NCBI GenBank assembly: GCA_002304995.1
Contig: DBPV01000075.1
Span: 2,524 to 24,432, forward strand
Source: Syntrophaceae bacterium UBA1411
Lineage (GTDB): Bacteria; Desulfobacterota; Syntrophia; Syntrophales; Smithellaceae
Length of the DNA: 21,909 bases
Reading direction: 5' to 3'
The position numbers were made by a program, and so were the translations under genes. Of this stretch, positions 1-8,098 are shown piece by piece. Each line of letters begins with the position of its first letter. Positions within the stretch are counted from its first letter, which is position 1. The notes under the pieces are model-generated. The model was not told the DNA's origin. It saw only the letters and a list, made by a program, of their open reading frames with translations, and did no database searches.

Positions 1-1
1 C

Positions 2-505
2 CGGACATTGCGCAACTTTTCCGGCTTCTGCAATGCCGGCATATTTCCCGCCGCCGGGAAATACACGTTCGACGAAATCCTGCACGAGATCCGCCACCAG
101 AGTAAATGGATGCTGACGGAAAAAAATCTCAATGCGCTGATCAGCAGAAATGTCGGTTACGAAAGCAACCTGCTCCTGCGGGCCTTGCCCCTGTTTCTGA
201 AAAAACGCCTCGCCACGCTGGTCCTGGACTGCGCAGGTTCCCGCACGGCATCCATGGACCTGACCAACATGGGGTCCGTTGAACTCCCCGAAGCCATCAC
301 CGACAAAGTGGAGCGCTTCGATACGATCGGAGGCAATCTGCACTGCTATCCTATCGAATGCGGCGTGATCAGCTACAGAGACATTTTATCCGTGAGTTTT
401 TCGCGGGCCATCGATCGGCCGTTTGTGGAAAACCGCTTTTTTGAAATTCTGGAGGCCGACGGCGTTGCGGTGCAGCCGGAGCGCTGCGGTCATTCCGGAA
501 GCTAA
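2..505 (+). CDS. Condensation/alcohol-acetyltransferase superfamily protein, C-terminal part (5' truncated)
   Basis: The reading frame is open from the window edge and stops with TAA at 503-505, so this is the 3' end of a longer gene. The roughly 167 visible residues resemble the C-terminal half of the condensation-domain / alcohol-acetyltransferase superfamily. The pattern is RNFSGF...AGIFP, then a helix-rich stretch, then a TNMGSVELP segment, VERFD, and near the end CGVISYRDILSVSFSR. In this superfamily the 'NxGxxxLP' strand and the terminal 'CGVxSYxDxLxVxF' strands form the second acyltransferase-like lobe. The catalytic HHxxxDG motif lies in the first lobe, outside the window. Members transfer acyl groups to alcohols or amines, but the substrate here cannot be told. 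The stop overlaps the stop of the opposing exporter gene by four bases. The family call is from recall of the pattern and is fairly confident; the function is not. Confidence 0.6.
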   Translation, partial: RTLRNFSGFCNAGIFPAAGKYTFDEILHEIRHQSKWMLTEKNLNALISRNVGYESNLLLRALPLFLKKRLATLVLDCAGSRTASMDLTNMGSVELPEAITDKVERFDTIGGNLHCYPIECGVISYRDILSVSFSRAIDRPFVENRFFEILEADGVAVQPERCGHSGS

Positions 506-1149
506 GAAAGAAGGCCGCTGAGTTTGTCGATCCCCGCATACGCAAAGTATCCCGCAAATCCCGTCAGGAAAACGGCGCACAGGCCGATCAGCCCGCGGTA
601 GAGGCGATCCGTCAGCAGATGCCGTCCTTTGGCGACCGCCGCCGCAATGAAAGAATACCAGGCAAGATCCGCCGTAATGTGGCCGGCAAAGAAAAAGGCA
701 ACGCCCCAGAGGCCGAACTGCCGGGAGTACACAATGTAACCGATGCCGATCGTCGCCCACCAGATGATCCAGTAAGGATTCGAAACGCTGAGTAGAATTC
801 CGCCGAGCACCGGCGAGTTCATTTTTTTCTGTTCCCCTGCAAAGGACAGGCTGAGGGTCGGCAACGACCGGAACATGCCCACGGCCATGACCAGTAAAAT
901 GACGGCTCCGGCCAGCGCGCTTGCCACAAAGACGGCCGGCAGCTGGAAAAAAGGCGCCAGCCCCAGAAGCAGCGCGGCGACAAGCGCCAGCTCCAGGATG
1001 GCGTGGCCGGCGATCAGGAGCGGACCCGCGACAAATCCGCGCCGCGAGCTTTCGCTGATTGTCGCGGTCAAAAGCGGCCCCGGCATCAGCGCGCCGGAAA
1101 GCGCAATGACAAACGAAGAAGCAAAAACGGCAAACAGGCTAAACAGCAT
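502..1149 (-). CDS. LysE/RhtB-family amino-acid exporter-like membrane protein
   Basis: This 215-residue protein is almost entirely hydrophobic, with about six predicted membrane spans, the usual size for LysE/RhtB transporters. The N-terminus carries the family signature: a first span, then GALMPGPLLTATISES and a Gly/Arg-rich turn (RRGFVAGP). A central SNPYWIIWW segment corresponds to the family's 'NPK/Y...W' motif at the start of the second half. Members export amino acids or other small solutes from the cytoplasm by proton exchange; the substrate here is unknown. The ATG at 1149 is the natural start because the signature begins within the first 25 residues, although its ribosome binding site (GAAAGAAAG-like) is weak. 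It lies downstream of the exported protein at 1324-2220 on the same strand, but a likely terminator separates them. Its 3' end meets the truncated acyltransferase gene tail to tail. Confidence 0.85.
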   Translation of the reverse strand: MLFSLFAVFASSFVIALSGALMPGPLLTATISESSRRGFVAGPLLIAGHAILELALVAALLLGLAPFFQLPAVFVASALAGAVILLVMAVGMFRSLPTLSLSFAGEQKKMNSPVLGGILLSVSNPYWIIWWATIGIGYIVYSRQFGLWGVAFFFAGHITADLAWYSFIAAAVAKGRHLLTDRLYRGLIGLCAVFLTGFAGYFAYAGIDKLSGLLS

Positions 1150-1270
1150 GGTTGTTTCTTTCTTTCAGCCGGAGACTGGCGCACAGCGACTCTGCCGCAC
1201 CCCGCGGCCCCAAAACCGGCGGGCCGAGCGCCGGCATTTTGCCGCGGGAGTGTCTCTCAAAAAGCAATGA

Positions 1271-1308
1271 CCGGCCCCGCAAAATTTTCATCATTTTGCG
1301 CGGGCCGG
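1271..1308 (-). terminator. Probable intrinsic terminator after the 298-aa exported protein gene
   Basis: The left arm at 1271-1285 and right arm at 1293-1308 pair as two 7-bp blocks (CCGGCCC and GCAAAAT with their complements), separated by a small asymmetric bulge and closed by a 7-nt loop. Read on the minus strand, the hairpin starts 16 nt after the stop at 1324 and is followed a few bases later by CTTTTT. The bulge and the offset of the T run make it imperfect. Confidence 0.55.
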
Positions 1309-1323
1309 CCAGTTCAGAAATTT

Positions 1324-2220
1324 CTATTCAGAGTAGGGGCGCTCTCCCTGGATGGAGCCGGTCAGTTCCAGGGCTTTTTTGACCTGATCCCTGGATCCCC
1401 GGAAGACCAGCCAGACGCCTCCTTCCGCGCCGCTGACGCCGCCCGCGCTGCACTGGAAGGCGGTCGCGCCCGTCAGAATTTTAATAGCTTCCAGCTCCGT
1501 GACGATTTCGCCGCTGATCAGCCACTGGGAGGGAACCAGGTGACCGGGATACCGGTTCGTCGATTTGCCGGACGGCGGAGGCAGCAGTTGCACCGGTTCC
1601 CGCGTCTTCAACGTCAGTTCCGCAACGTCGCCGGCAACCACCTTCTCGAGGCCGACCGGAATCACGAGGTGCACCTTGCGCGCCACGATCATGGGCATGG
1701 TAATCCCCGTCGTTCCCCCTTCCGGGTGCAGAATATTGACCGCCGCCATTTTGTTCCTGTAGTCGAGCGCATTGGCGCCCTTGATGACCACGTCGCCCGC
1801 CTTCAGCTTCTTCGCCGCTTCGCCGAGCGAAATATCCACGATCTTGCCTTTTTCCAGAATCACGTGGTTGACGGCCTTCACCTCGGGCAGGTTTTTGGTT
1901 CCCTTTTCCGGTTCAATTCTTCCCGTTACAAACGCCGCATGGTCGGCCTTCTTGCCGGTGATCTCTTCCGCCACATAGGCGTTGGTCGTTCCCTTGATGA
2001 TAATGACCATGCCGTTGGCGAGCGCATTCTTGACGATCGGCATCTGCGCCACCGCCTTGCCGATCAGCCGCTTGGATTCGGCCACCGTCAGAATCGCGCC
2101 GCTTTGAAAAATTTTCTCCTCGCTTCCCGGTCCCGCCGCAGACGAAATTCCGGAAAACATGAACGGTCCGCAAACGACCGCCGCCAACAGTAAAACAACC
2201 CCTCTCCATCCTCTTTTCAT
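1324..2220 (-). CDS. Exported protein of unknown function (298 aa)
   Basis: I do not recognise a named family. The N-terminus is a clear Sec signal: MKRGWRG, about 15 hydrophobic residues, and an SSAAG-type cleavage region near residues 27-30, so the protein is probably periplasmic. The mature part has glycine-containing segments such as IIIKGTTNAYVAEEITG (about residues 73-89), DVVIKGANALD, EGGTTGITMP and LVIPVGLEKVV, then a second alpha/beta region containing LTGATAFQCSAGG. The regular strand-turn-helix pattern suggests a folded alpha/beta protein related to an uncharacterised conserved family. The start at 2220 is supported by an AAAGGAG Shine-Dalgarno with 8-nt spacing. It is transcribed alone, leftward, with a hairpin terminator after it. 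No metal-binding or catalytic motif is evident. It is certainly a real gene; no role can be assigned. Confidence 0.8.
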   Translation of the reverse strand: MKRGWRGVVLLLAAVVCGPFMFSGISSAAGPGSEEKIFQSGAILTVAESKRLIGKAVAQMPIVKNALANGMVIIIKGTTNAYVAEEITGKKADHAAFVTGRIEPEKGTKNLPEVKAVNHVILEKGKIVDISLGEAAKKLKAGDVVIKGANALDYRNKMAAVNILHPEGGTTGITMPMIVARKVHLVIPVGLEKVVAGDVAELTLKTREPVQLLPPPSGKSTNRYPGHLVPSQWLISGEIVTELEAIKILTGATAFQCSAGGVSGAEGGVWLVFRGSRDQVKKALELTGSIQGERPYSE

Positions 2221-2761
2221 GATGTGTTTCTCCTTTCGCTTTTAAAAGTTCCATCGTCCTGATGTGATGATTCGAATTGAACCGAATGCTCCAATGCATC
2301 TCCTTGTGACACCAGATCCGGCCGCCGTCATGCCTCCGTGCCCGTCAGCGCCGCCTGCGGGCAAGTCCGGCTCAGCGGTTTTGCCCGGCCTGGCATTGGA
2401 TATCTACCACAAGTGAGATAAGAAGTCTTCTGGAGAAAATACGGAATATCCCTTGCGCGGCTTGCTCAAACCTCAATTTACCGTCAATATGTTCTTGACT
2501 TCTGCGCAATACCCCCCTATGAGAAGCGTGGCCATACGCAACACTCTCCATGCAATACATAGCGTCTGATACGGACGCCATGACGGCAACAAAACAAAAA
2601 CCTGATCAACAAAGCTGTTCTTGAACATAATGATTAAAACTGCTGCTTCAAAGATGAGCAATGCACCCTTCGGTTTATAGATAAATGATTTCTTCGTTTT
2701 GTCAACTTCCCATAAAGATGATTTCATTCGATTGTCATTTTTTCTGCAAAGGAGGAAACAT
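2221..2761. other. 540-bp gene-free gap between divergent genes, partly AT-rich
   Basis: No convincing gene lies here. The short minus-strand frames at 2372-2581 and 2473-2727 lack ribosome binding sites and recognisable sequence. Base composition falls from the GC-rich surroundings to clearly AT-rich at about 2590-2760. Visible elements are an inverted repeat (CGGGCAA at 2358-2364 with TTGCCCG at 2381-2387), a weak plus-strand promoter-like pair (TTGACT at 2495-2500, 17-nt spacer, TATGAG at 2518-2523), and the leader just before the ligase gene ending in AAAGGAGG. The region must contain the promoters of both flanking genes, but I cannot place them firmly. Confidence 0.5.
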
Positions 2762-4594
2762 ATGTCAAATCAGCAAGTCGTGGTCCCGTCACAGAACCTG
2801 GATGCTTTTTACACCAAACCCAACAACCTGATCGATCTCTTCGAGAACTCGGCGGCCAAGTTTGCATCATGCAACCTGTTCGGCACCAAAAACAAGACGA
2901 CCGACCAATATGAATGGGTAACCTACGGCGCCGTAGCCGAGCGGGTGAACAACCTTCGAGGAGCTTTAAACAAACTGGGCTTAGGCAAAGGCGAAAAAGT
3001 CGGCGTCATTGTCAGCAATTGCGTGGAATGGTTTGTGTGCGCCAATGCCACCCACGGCCTGGGCGGGATTTTCGTGCCCATGTATGAAAAAGAACTGCAG
3101 AAGGTCTGGCAATACATCATCCAGGACGCGGCCATTAAATACCTTTTTGTCCGCGATCAGAAGATTTGCGATACCGTTAAAAGTTTCCAGAAAAATATTC
3201 CAACATTAAAGGACATCTTTATCCTGTTTGGCGAGGGAGAAAAAACGCTTTCCGCACTGGAAAAAACGGGCAAGGCCAATCCCGTTGCCTCCTACAAACC
3301 GCACTGGTCCGAAACGGCTTTTATCATCTACACATCGGGCACTACCGGCGATCCGAAAGGCGTGCTTTTGCATCACGGCAATATGACGCACAACGCCAAG
3401 GAGTGTCATGCAACTTTTGATGAAGGGTTCACGGATGAAGTAGGGTTGAGCATACTTCCCTGGGCGCACAGCTTCGGTCTGACCGCCGATCTGCACACGT
3501 ATATTTTTGGCGGCTGGAGCCTCGGATTTGCCGAATCCGCGGACAAACTCCTGGCCAATTTCAGCGAAGTCAAGCCCACCCACATGTCCGCCGTACCGCG
3601 GGTCTTCAACATTATTTACGACAAAATCCAGCAGGGCGTGGCGGCCGATCCGGTTAAAAAACAGTTCTTTGACGCCGCCTGCGCCGAGGCCGTCAAGAAC
3701 CGGGGCCTTGCCGAGAAAACAAAAGACTTCAAGGACCTTGACGCCCTGGTGTTTTCACAGATCCGGGCGATCTTCGGCGGAAGGTTAAGACACGTTGTCA
3801 CCGGAGGAGCGATGATGAAACCGGACATCGCCATGTTCTTCAGTGATGTCGGCGTGCCCACTTATGACGGTTACGGTCTGTCGGAAACCTCGCCCGTCAT
3901 TTCCAACAATTCGCCCGGACGGGGCAACAAATACGGCACGGTCGGCAGGGCGTTCAAGGACACGAAGGTGGTGATCGATAAATCCCGCGTCGGAGAAGAC
4001 AGCCCGGACGGCGAAATCGTCGTTTACGGAGCGCAGGTGATGCAGGGCTATCATAACAAACCGGCTATCACCAAAGAAGCCATGATGCCCGATACGTGGA
4101 ACGGTCTGCCCGGCGTCAGGACGGGAGACCGCGGCTGGCTGGACGAAGAAGGATACCTGCATATCACCGGCCGATTCAAAGATGAATACAAGCTGGAAAA
4201 CGGCAAGTATGTCCATCCTGAATCCATCGAAGGCGAAATAAAACTAGTCCCCTATGTGTCCAATGCTTTGGTTTACGGTGAAGGACGCCTCTACAACGTG
4301 GCATTGGTCGTGCCGGATTTTGTGACGCTGAAAGCCGATCCCCAGACATCGGCGTGGGCACAGGGAACTCCGGAGGAAACCATTGCCGGCAAAGAATGCA
4401 CCGATTTTATTTCTGAGCAAATCACCGGACATTTGCGTAAATCATTCGGCGGATATGAGATTCCCCAGAAGTTTCTTTATATCGCCGAGGATTTTTCCGT
4501 GGACAACGGCATGATGACGCAAACGATGAAGCTGATCCGTCGCAATGTCATGAAAAAATATGGGGAACAGCTGAAGGCCCTTTACGACAATTGA
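2762..4594 (+). CDS. Long-chain acyl-CoA synthetase (AMP-forming)
   Basis: The 610-residue protein is an ANL-superfamily adenylating enzyme that activates a carboxylate, probably a fatty acid, with ATP and CoA. The P-loop-like core YTSGTTGDPKG lies at residues 190-200 and GYGLSETSP begins at residue 370 (A5 motif). TGDRG begins at 454 (A7, ribose-binding Asp456). GRFKDEYKLENGKYV starts at 470 (A8 hinge), and a C-terminal TQTMKLIRR segment carries the expected catalytic lysine. Length and order match long-chain acyl-CoA synthetases, and there is no membrane anchor. The ATG at 2762 is chosen over an in-frame upstream start at 2699 because AAAGGAGG stands directly before it and the upstream residues are not family-like. 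It converges on the thiolase gene, consistent with a shared role in fatty-acid activation and oxidation. The chain-length preference is not readable. Confidence 0.9.
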   Translation: MSNQQVVVPSQNLDAFYTKPNNLIDLFENSAAKFASCNLFGTKNKTTDQYEWVTYGAVAERVNNLRGALNKLGLGKGEKVGVIVSNCVEWFVCANATHGLGGIFVPMYEKELQKVWQYIIQDAAIKYLFVRDQKICDTVKSFQKNIPTLKDIFILFGEGEKTLSALEKTGKANPVASYKPHWSETAFIIYTSGTTGDPKGVLLHHGNMTHNAKECHATFDEGFTDEVGLSILPWAHSFGLTADLHTYIFGGWSLGFAESADKLLANFSEVKPTHMSAVPRVFNIIYDKIQQGVAADPVKKQFFDAACAEAVKNRGLAEKTKDFKDLDALVFSQIRAIFGGRLRHVVTGGAMMKPDIAMFFSDVGVPTYDGYGLSETSPVISNNSPGRGNKYGTVGRAFKDTKVVIDKSRVGEDSPDGEIVVYGAQVMQGYHNKPAITKEAMMPDTWNGLPGVRTGDRGWLDEEGYLHITGRFKDEYKLENGKYVHPESIEGEIKLVPYVSNALVYGEGRLYNVALVVPDFVTLKADPQTSAWAQGTPEETIAGKECTDFISEQITGHLRKSFGGYEIPQKFLYIAEDFSVDNGMMTQTMKLIRRNVMKKYGEQLKALYDN

Positions 4595-4641
4595 TGGCTT
4601 CAGGGGGCAACGCGTCCTGTTCCGGATATGATTTATAACAA

Positions 4642-4671
4642 GCGCCGGCGGCGATGAATTGCCGCCGGCGC
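4642..4671 (+). terminator. Perfect 11-bp hairpin downstream of the acyl-CoA synthetase
   Basis: GCGCCGGCGGC at 4642-4652 is the exact complement of 4661-4671, around an 8-nt loop. It begins 47 bp after the ligase stop. No T run follows (AAGATTCTCC), so it is a strong hairpin but not a textbook intrinsic terminator. It may act as a 3'-end stabiliser or as a terminator with other factors. Confidence 0.5.
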
Positions 4672-4717
4672 AAGATTCTCCTCTATTCAGAACTCCATAT
4701 TGCGCAGCTTTGATTTA

Positions 4718-4771
4718 GAAGGCAGGGAACGCCCGCGACAACCTGAAGGTCACGAGTCGTTCCCTGCCTTC
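4718..4771 (-). repeat. Perfect 14-bp inverted repeat just downstream of the thiolase gene
   Basis: Bases 4718-4731 and 4758-4771 are exact reverse complements (core GGCAGGGAACG), separated by 26 nt. The repeat begins five bases past the thiolase stop on the minus strand. Inside the loop is a small ACCT-GA-AGGT dyad. A T-rich tail is lacking (TAAATCAAAG follows on the minus strand), so it could be a poor terminator, an mRNA 3' structure or a remnant of a dispersed repeat. Confidence 0.6.
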
Positions 4772-4776
4772 AGCGG

Positions 4777-6138
4777 TTATTGATCGACGCGGATCAGCAT
4801 CGCGTCTCCCTGGGCATGGCCCGAGCAGATGCCGCAGACGCCCCAGCCGCCGCCGCGGCGTTTGAGTTCGTAGCCCAGCGTCATGGCGATGCGCGCCCCC
4901 GTGGCGCCGATGGGATGGCCGTAAGCCACCGCGCCGCCGTTGATGTTGACCTTTTTGAACATCTCTTCCTTCGTCATCCCCAGAATGGACCGGCAGCTCA
5001 CCAGCGCCACTGCGGCAAAGGCTTCGTTGATTTCGATGACGTCCATCTGGTCGAGCGTCATGTCGTTTTGTTCGAGAATCTTTTTGATGGCGAGTCCCGG
5101 CACCGTGGCGATGTCCTTGGTGGGCTGCGAGACTTCCGCGTAATCCACGATGGTAAAGATGGGCGGAAGTCCCAGTTCATCGGCTTTTTCGCGGCTCATG
5201 AGCAGGCAGACGTCGCCGCCGTCGTTGACGCCGGGGGCGTTGCCCGCCGTGACACTGCCCGGTTTGCCCGTAACCGTACTTAAGTGGCCGAAAACCGGCG
5301 GCAGTTTGGCCAATCCTTCGAGAGTCGTTTCCGGCCGCGGCCCTTCATCTTTATCCATGATGACAACTTTCTTGCCCTGTTTGACTTCTACCGGGAAAAT
5401 TTCATCGTCGAGTTTGCCTTCCTTCATCGCTTTCACGGCATTCCGCTGGGAGTTGAGCGCCCATTCGTCCTGCTCTTCCCTGCTGAAGCCGAACTCGTCG
5501 GCCACTTCCGATCCGTGAATCGCCATGTGGCGGTTGTAGAAAGCGTCCCACAGGCCGTCGTACACCATTGCATCCACCACCCGGCCGTTGGGCAGGCCCA
5601 TTTTCGCGCCCCAGCGCATATCCGGCAGGACAAAGGGACAGTTGCTCATGCTTTCCTGGCCGCCCGCGATGCAGATTTCGGCGCGTCCCAAAAGAATCAT
5701 CTGAAAAGCCAGATCGATCGTTTTAATGCCCGACGAGCAGACTTTGTTGACTGTGATGGAAGGAACCGATTCGGGCACGCCCGCCAGGATGGTGGCCTGA
5801 CGGCCGGGAATCTGGCCGCAGCCGGCGGGAACCACCTGCCCCATGAAGATGTAGTCGATATCCGCCGGCTTGACCTTGCCTGCGGTCCGACGCAGAACTT
5901 CCTGAATGGCCAGCGCTCCCAGGTCCATGGCGGAAAAATCCTTCAGCGCCCCTCCGGAGCGGCCGTAGGGCGTCCGGCAGGCTTCCACGCAGACGACTTC
6001 GCGAAACTTCTTATGCGGATTTTTCATTTTCCGCCCCATCGTTGTAAAATCCGGCTTTCTTTCGCCGAACCCGGCGATGGGCGCGTTTTTGTAAATGTCC
6101 GATTTCTTTCTTTCGATTTTTTGAGGCACTTTTGACAT
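4777..6138 (-). CDS. Thiolase (acetyl-CoA C-acyltransferase) with N-terminal extension
   Basis: The 453-residue protein is a type II thiolase that condenses or cleaves acyl-CoA at the beta-carbon. The nucleophile is Cys134 in NKVCSSGIKTIDLA. AGNAPGVNDGG lies near 298-308, NEAFAAV near 371, and GGAVAYGHPIGATGAR near 401-416 with His408. The second catalytic cysteine is probably Cys438, but the usual C-I-G-G-G-Q-G loop reads CSGHAQG, preceded by an extra cysteine (Cys435). The ordinary thiolase start (REVVCVEACRTPYG) begins near residue 46, so about 45 lysine-rich residues are added in front. That start is supported by an AAAGGGGGAAG Shine-Dalgarno just upstream of 6138, but internal ATGs in the extension cannot be ruled out. 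The gene converges on the acyl-CoA synthetase. Beta-oxidation, ketogenesis or polyhydroxyalkanoate-type roles all fit. Confidence 0.9.
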   Translation of the reverse strand: MSKVPQKIERKKSDIYKNAPIAGFGERKPDFTTMGRKMKNPHKKFREVVCVEACRTPYGRSGGALKDFSAMDLGALAIQEVLRRTAGKVKPADIDYIFMGQVVPAGCGQIPGRQATILAGVPESVPSITVNKVCSSGIKTIDLAFQMILLGRAEICIAGGQESMSNCPFVLPDMRWGAKMGLPNGRVVDAMVYDGLWDAFYNRHMAIHGSEVADEFGFSREEQDEWALNSQRNAVKAMKEGKLDDEIFPVEVKQGKKVVIMDKDEGPRPETTLEGLAKLPPVFGHLSTVTGKPGSVTAGNAPGVNDGGDVCLLMSREKADELGLPPIFTIVDYAEVSQPTKDIATVPGLAIKKILEQNDMTLDQMDVIEINEAFAAVALVSCRSILGMTKEEMFKKVNINGGAVAYGHPIGATGARIAMTLGYELKRRGGGWGVCGICSGHAQGDAMLIRVDQ

Positions 6139-6361
6139 GGTCTGCTCTTCCCCCTTTGTAACGTGTGCAATGCCGGCAGCATGGTTTTATTTCAAGACTG
6201 CGGTTTTCTTGCATATCCTTTTTGTTTAGTCAACTGTTTTGAGCCGGGCCGCCCCGCCGCCGGACCGGGCCGCCTTGGGCCGTTGAAACCGTTTGACGAA
6301 AGATCGTTCTTCATATAGAAATTGCCTTAAACCAACTGTGGAAAAGATCGAGTCCCCTTTC

Positions 6362-7030
6362 ATGAATAAAAATTTAGCTCTCCGGATTGTACTCCTGTTT
6401 TTATTTATCGCCCTGGGCGTTTTTCTTTTCCTCCAATTCGACCTGATCCAGTTCTTCAGGGACAAAAATAAAATCATCACCTTCATCAAATCGTATCCCT
6501 ACGATGAAGGGGTGTTCATCCTCCTGCAGATCGTCCAGGTCATCGCGGCGCCGATTCCCGGAGAGCTGTCGGGTTTCATCGGCGGCTATCTGTACGGCCC
6601 GTTCTGGGGCACGCTTTATTCCACGATCGGCCTCACCATCGGCTCCTGGCTGGCGTTCATCCTCGCGCACTTTTTCGGCGAACCGCTTTTGGAAAAGGTG
6701 GTCAAAAAGGAGGTCTTCGAGAAGTTCGATCATTTCATGGAACACCGGGGCCTGCTCGTTTCCTTTCTCCTGTTCCTGATCCCGGGATTTCCCAAGGATT
6801 ACCTGTGCTACATCATGGGCATGAGCCGCATTCCGGTGCTGACGTTTATCATCATCTCCACGGTCGGCCGTTTTTTCGGCACGGCCATGCTCTCCATCAG
6901 CGGCAACATTGCCGCGAGAGAGCAGTATGCGCTTCTGGCCGTCGTCGCCCTTGCGGCCGTCGTCGTTTCGCTTTTGGCCTGGAAGTACCACGACCGGATT
7001 CTCGAGGTGCTCAAAAACCAGAAGAAATAA
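6362..7030 (+). CDS. VTT-domain (TVP38/TMEM64/DedA-like) membrane protein
   Basis: This 222-residue integral membrane protein has an N-terminal span at about residues 5-25. The VTT core follows, with APIPGELSGFIGGYLYGPFWG near 62-82 and then a Gly-rich span. The reentrant FLIPGFPKDYLCYIMGMSR segment lies in the second half, followed by STVGRFFGTAM, and a last span sits near the C-terminus before a basic tail. These are the hallmarks of the SNARE-associated / TVP38 family, related to DedA proteins. Some members are implicated in lipid scrambling or undecaprenyl-phosphate recycling, but the function of this one is not established. The in-frame ATG at 6362 fits better than the upstream alternative at 6293, because the membrane span starts right after it; the Shine-Dalgarno (GGAAAAG) is weak and distant. 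It heads a same-strand run of envelope/lipid genes, with the prenyltransferase starting 63 bp later. Confidence 0.85.
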   Translation: MNKNLALRIVLLFLFIALGVFLFLQFDLIQFFRDKNKIITFIKSYPYDEGVFILLQIVQVIAAPIPGELSGFIGGYLYGPFWGTLYSTIGLTIGSWLAFILAHFFGEPLLEKVVKKEVFEKFDHFMEHRGLLVSFLLFLIPGFPKDYLCYIMGMSRIPVLTFIIISTVGRFFGTAMLSISGNIAAREQYALLAVVALAAVVVSLLAWKYHDRILEVLKNQKK

Positions 7031-7093
7031 CAACCGCCAACCGCTTCACGAACGGACCCGTCGTTGCGGCTCTGCATTTTTGAAAGGCAAATC

Positions 7094-8065
7094 ATGAGGC
7101 TTCGCACGGAACCGTCTTGGGCCTCCGCGGCACCGCGCAAATCAAGGCCGCCGGCCTGGGTCGCCTGGCGCCGCGCGCTGCGCCTGTACTTCGTCCTGCC
7201 CAGCATTCTGCCGGCGCTTCTGGGCGGCGTGATGGCCTGGGCGGCGGGGCACCCCTTTCATCCGCTCCATTTCGCGCTGGTCGCAGCCGGCGTTACGCTC
7301 AACCATCTCGGCCTCAACCTGGCGGACGACGTGCTCGATTTCCGCCACGCGGTCGACCTCCAGACCGGCGACGAAAAGAATTTTTTTGCCGGCGGCAGCG
7401 GCGTTCTGCCGGAAGGCCTGCTCAAAGAGACGCACATGCTGCGGGCAGCCGGAGCGTTCTTCGCGGCAACCGCCCTCATCGGCGCCTACCTGACCTGGGC
7501 GTGCGGCTGGCCGGTCCTGGCGTTCGGTCTTTTCGGCATGGCTTCTTCCATCTTTTACACCGTGCCGCCGGTCCGCTTCGGCTACCGGGGTGTGGGCGAA
7601 CTGGGGCTCTTCGTCAATTTCGGCCCGGTCATCGTTCTGGGATCGTATTTCGTCCAGGCGCGGACGCTGGCTCCCGAACCGCTCATCGCCTCGCTGGTGC
7701 CGGGGCTTTTGATGTGGTCGATGATCATTATCAATGAAATTCCCGACTACGAAGCGGACCGGCGCGGCGGAAAATGGAACCTGGTCGCCCGTTTCGGACG
7801 GCAAACCGGCGCACGGCTTTACGGCGCGGGCCTTGCGGCGGCCTACGGGATACTGGTTGTCGCGGGCGCGACCCGGCGCCTGTCGCCTTTCATTTTGCTG
7901 GGCCTCGTAAGCCTGCCCCTGGCCGCCAAATCGCTTCTCGTTTTACGCCGCCATCTCACCGACCCTCTGGCTCTGGCCCCGGCCAATCTGGCAATGATTC
8001 AGGTCCACAACCTTACGGTCGGCGCTCTCGTTGTCGCCTACCTGATTGAGGGATTCCGATCGTAG
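7094..8065 (+). CDS. UbiA-family prenyltransferase (MenA-like)
   Basis: The 323-residue, roughly eight- or nine-span membrane protein transfers a polyprenyl group to an acceptor ring or lipid headgroup. Both Mg-diphosphate binding motifs are intact: N75-x2-D78-x3-D82 (NLADDVLDF) and D218-x3-D222 in NEIPDYEADRRGGKWNL. The second motif followed by GK-NL is typical of the MenA/UbiA branch annotated as 1,4-dihydroxy-2-naphthoate or related prenyltransferases. In an anaerobe menaquinone synthesis is the obvious guess, but no other men or futalosine-pathway gene is present. The ATG at 7094 has GAAAGG about 7 nt upstream and is preferred to an in-frame alternative at 7064. It lies between the VTT gene and the cyclopropane synthase. 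Acceptor and isoprenoid length are unknown. Confidence 0.85.
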   Translation: MRLRTEPSWASAAPRKSRPPAWVAWRRALRLYFVLPSILPALLGGVMAWAAGHPFHPLHFALVAAGVTLNHLGLNLADDVLDFRHAVDLQTGDEKNFFAGGSGVLPEGLLKETHMLRAAGAFFAATALIGAYLTWACGWPVLAFGLFGMASSIFYTVPPVRFGYRGVGELGLFVNFGPVIVLGSYFVQARTLAPEPLIASLVPGLLMWSMIIINEIPDYEADRRGGKWNLVARFGRQTGARLYGAGLAAAYGILVVAGATRRLSPFILLGLVSLPLAAKSLLVLRRHLTDPLALAPANLAMIQVHNLTVGALVVAYLIEGFRS

Positions 8066-8098
8066 ACCCGCCTGTCTTCTTCAGCCGGCTTCACTTTT

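Noticed and set aside
1003..2193. A 396-codon plus-strand frame across two minus-strand genes
   Set aside because: It runs through a probable terminator and two genes with clear signals; its composition is Arg/Gln/His-rich and without motifs.
2473..2727. 84-codon minus-strand ORF in the AT-rich gap
   Set aside because: No ribosome binding site precedes its start, it has no recognisable domain, and it overlaps another equally unsupported frame at 2372-2581.
6180..6240. Promoter for the thiolase on the minus strand (TTGACT upstream)
   Set aside because: The -35-like TTGACT has no acceptable -10 at 16-18 nt, so no promoter is called.
6244..6274. Two copies of CCGGGCCGCC in the gap before the VTT gene
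   Set aside because: The ten-base GC-only repeat is short and likely in such GC-rich DNA; there is no symmetry or spacing that suggests an operator.
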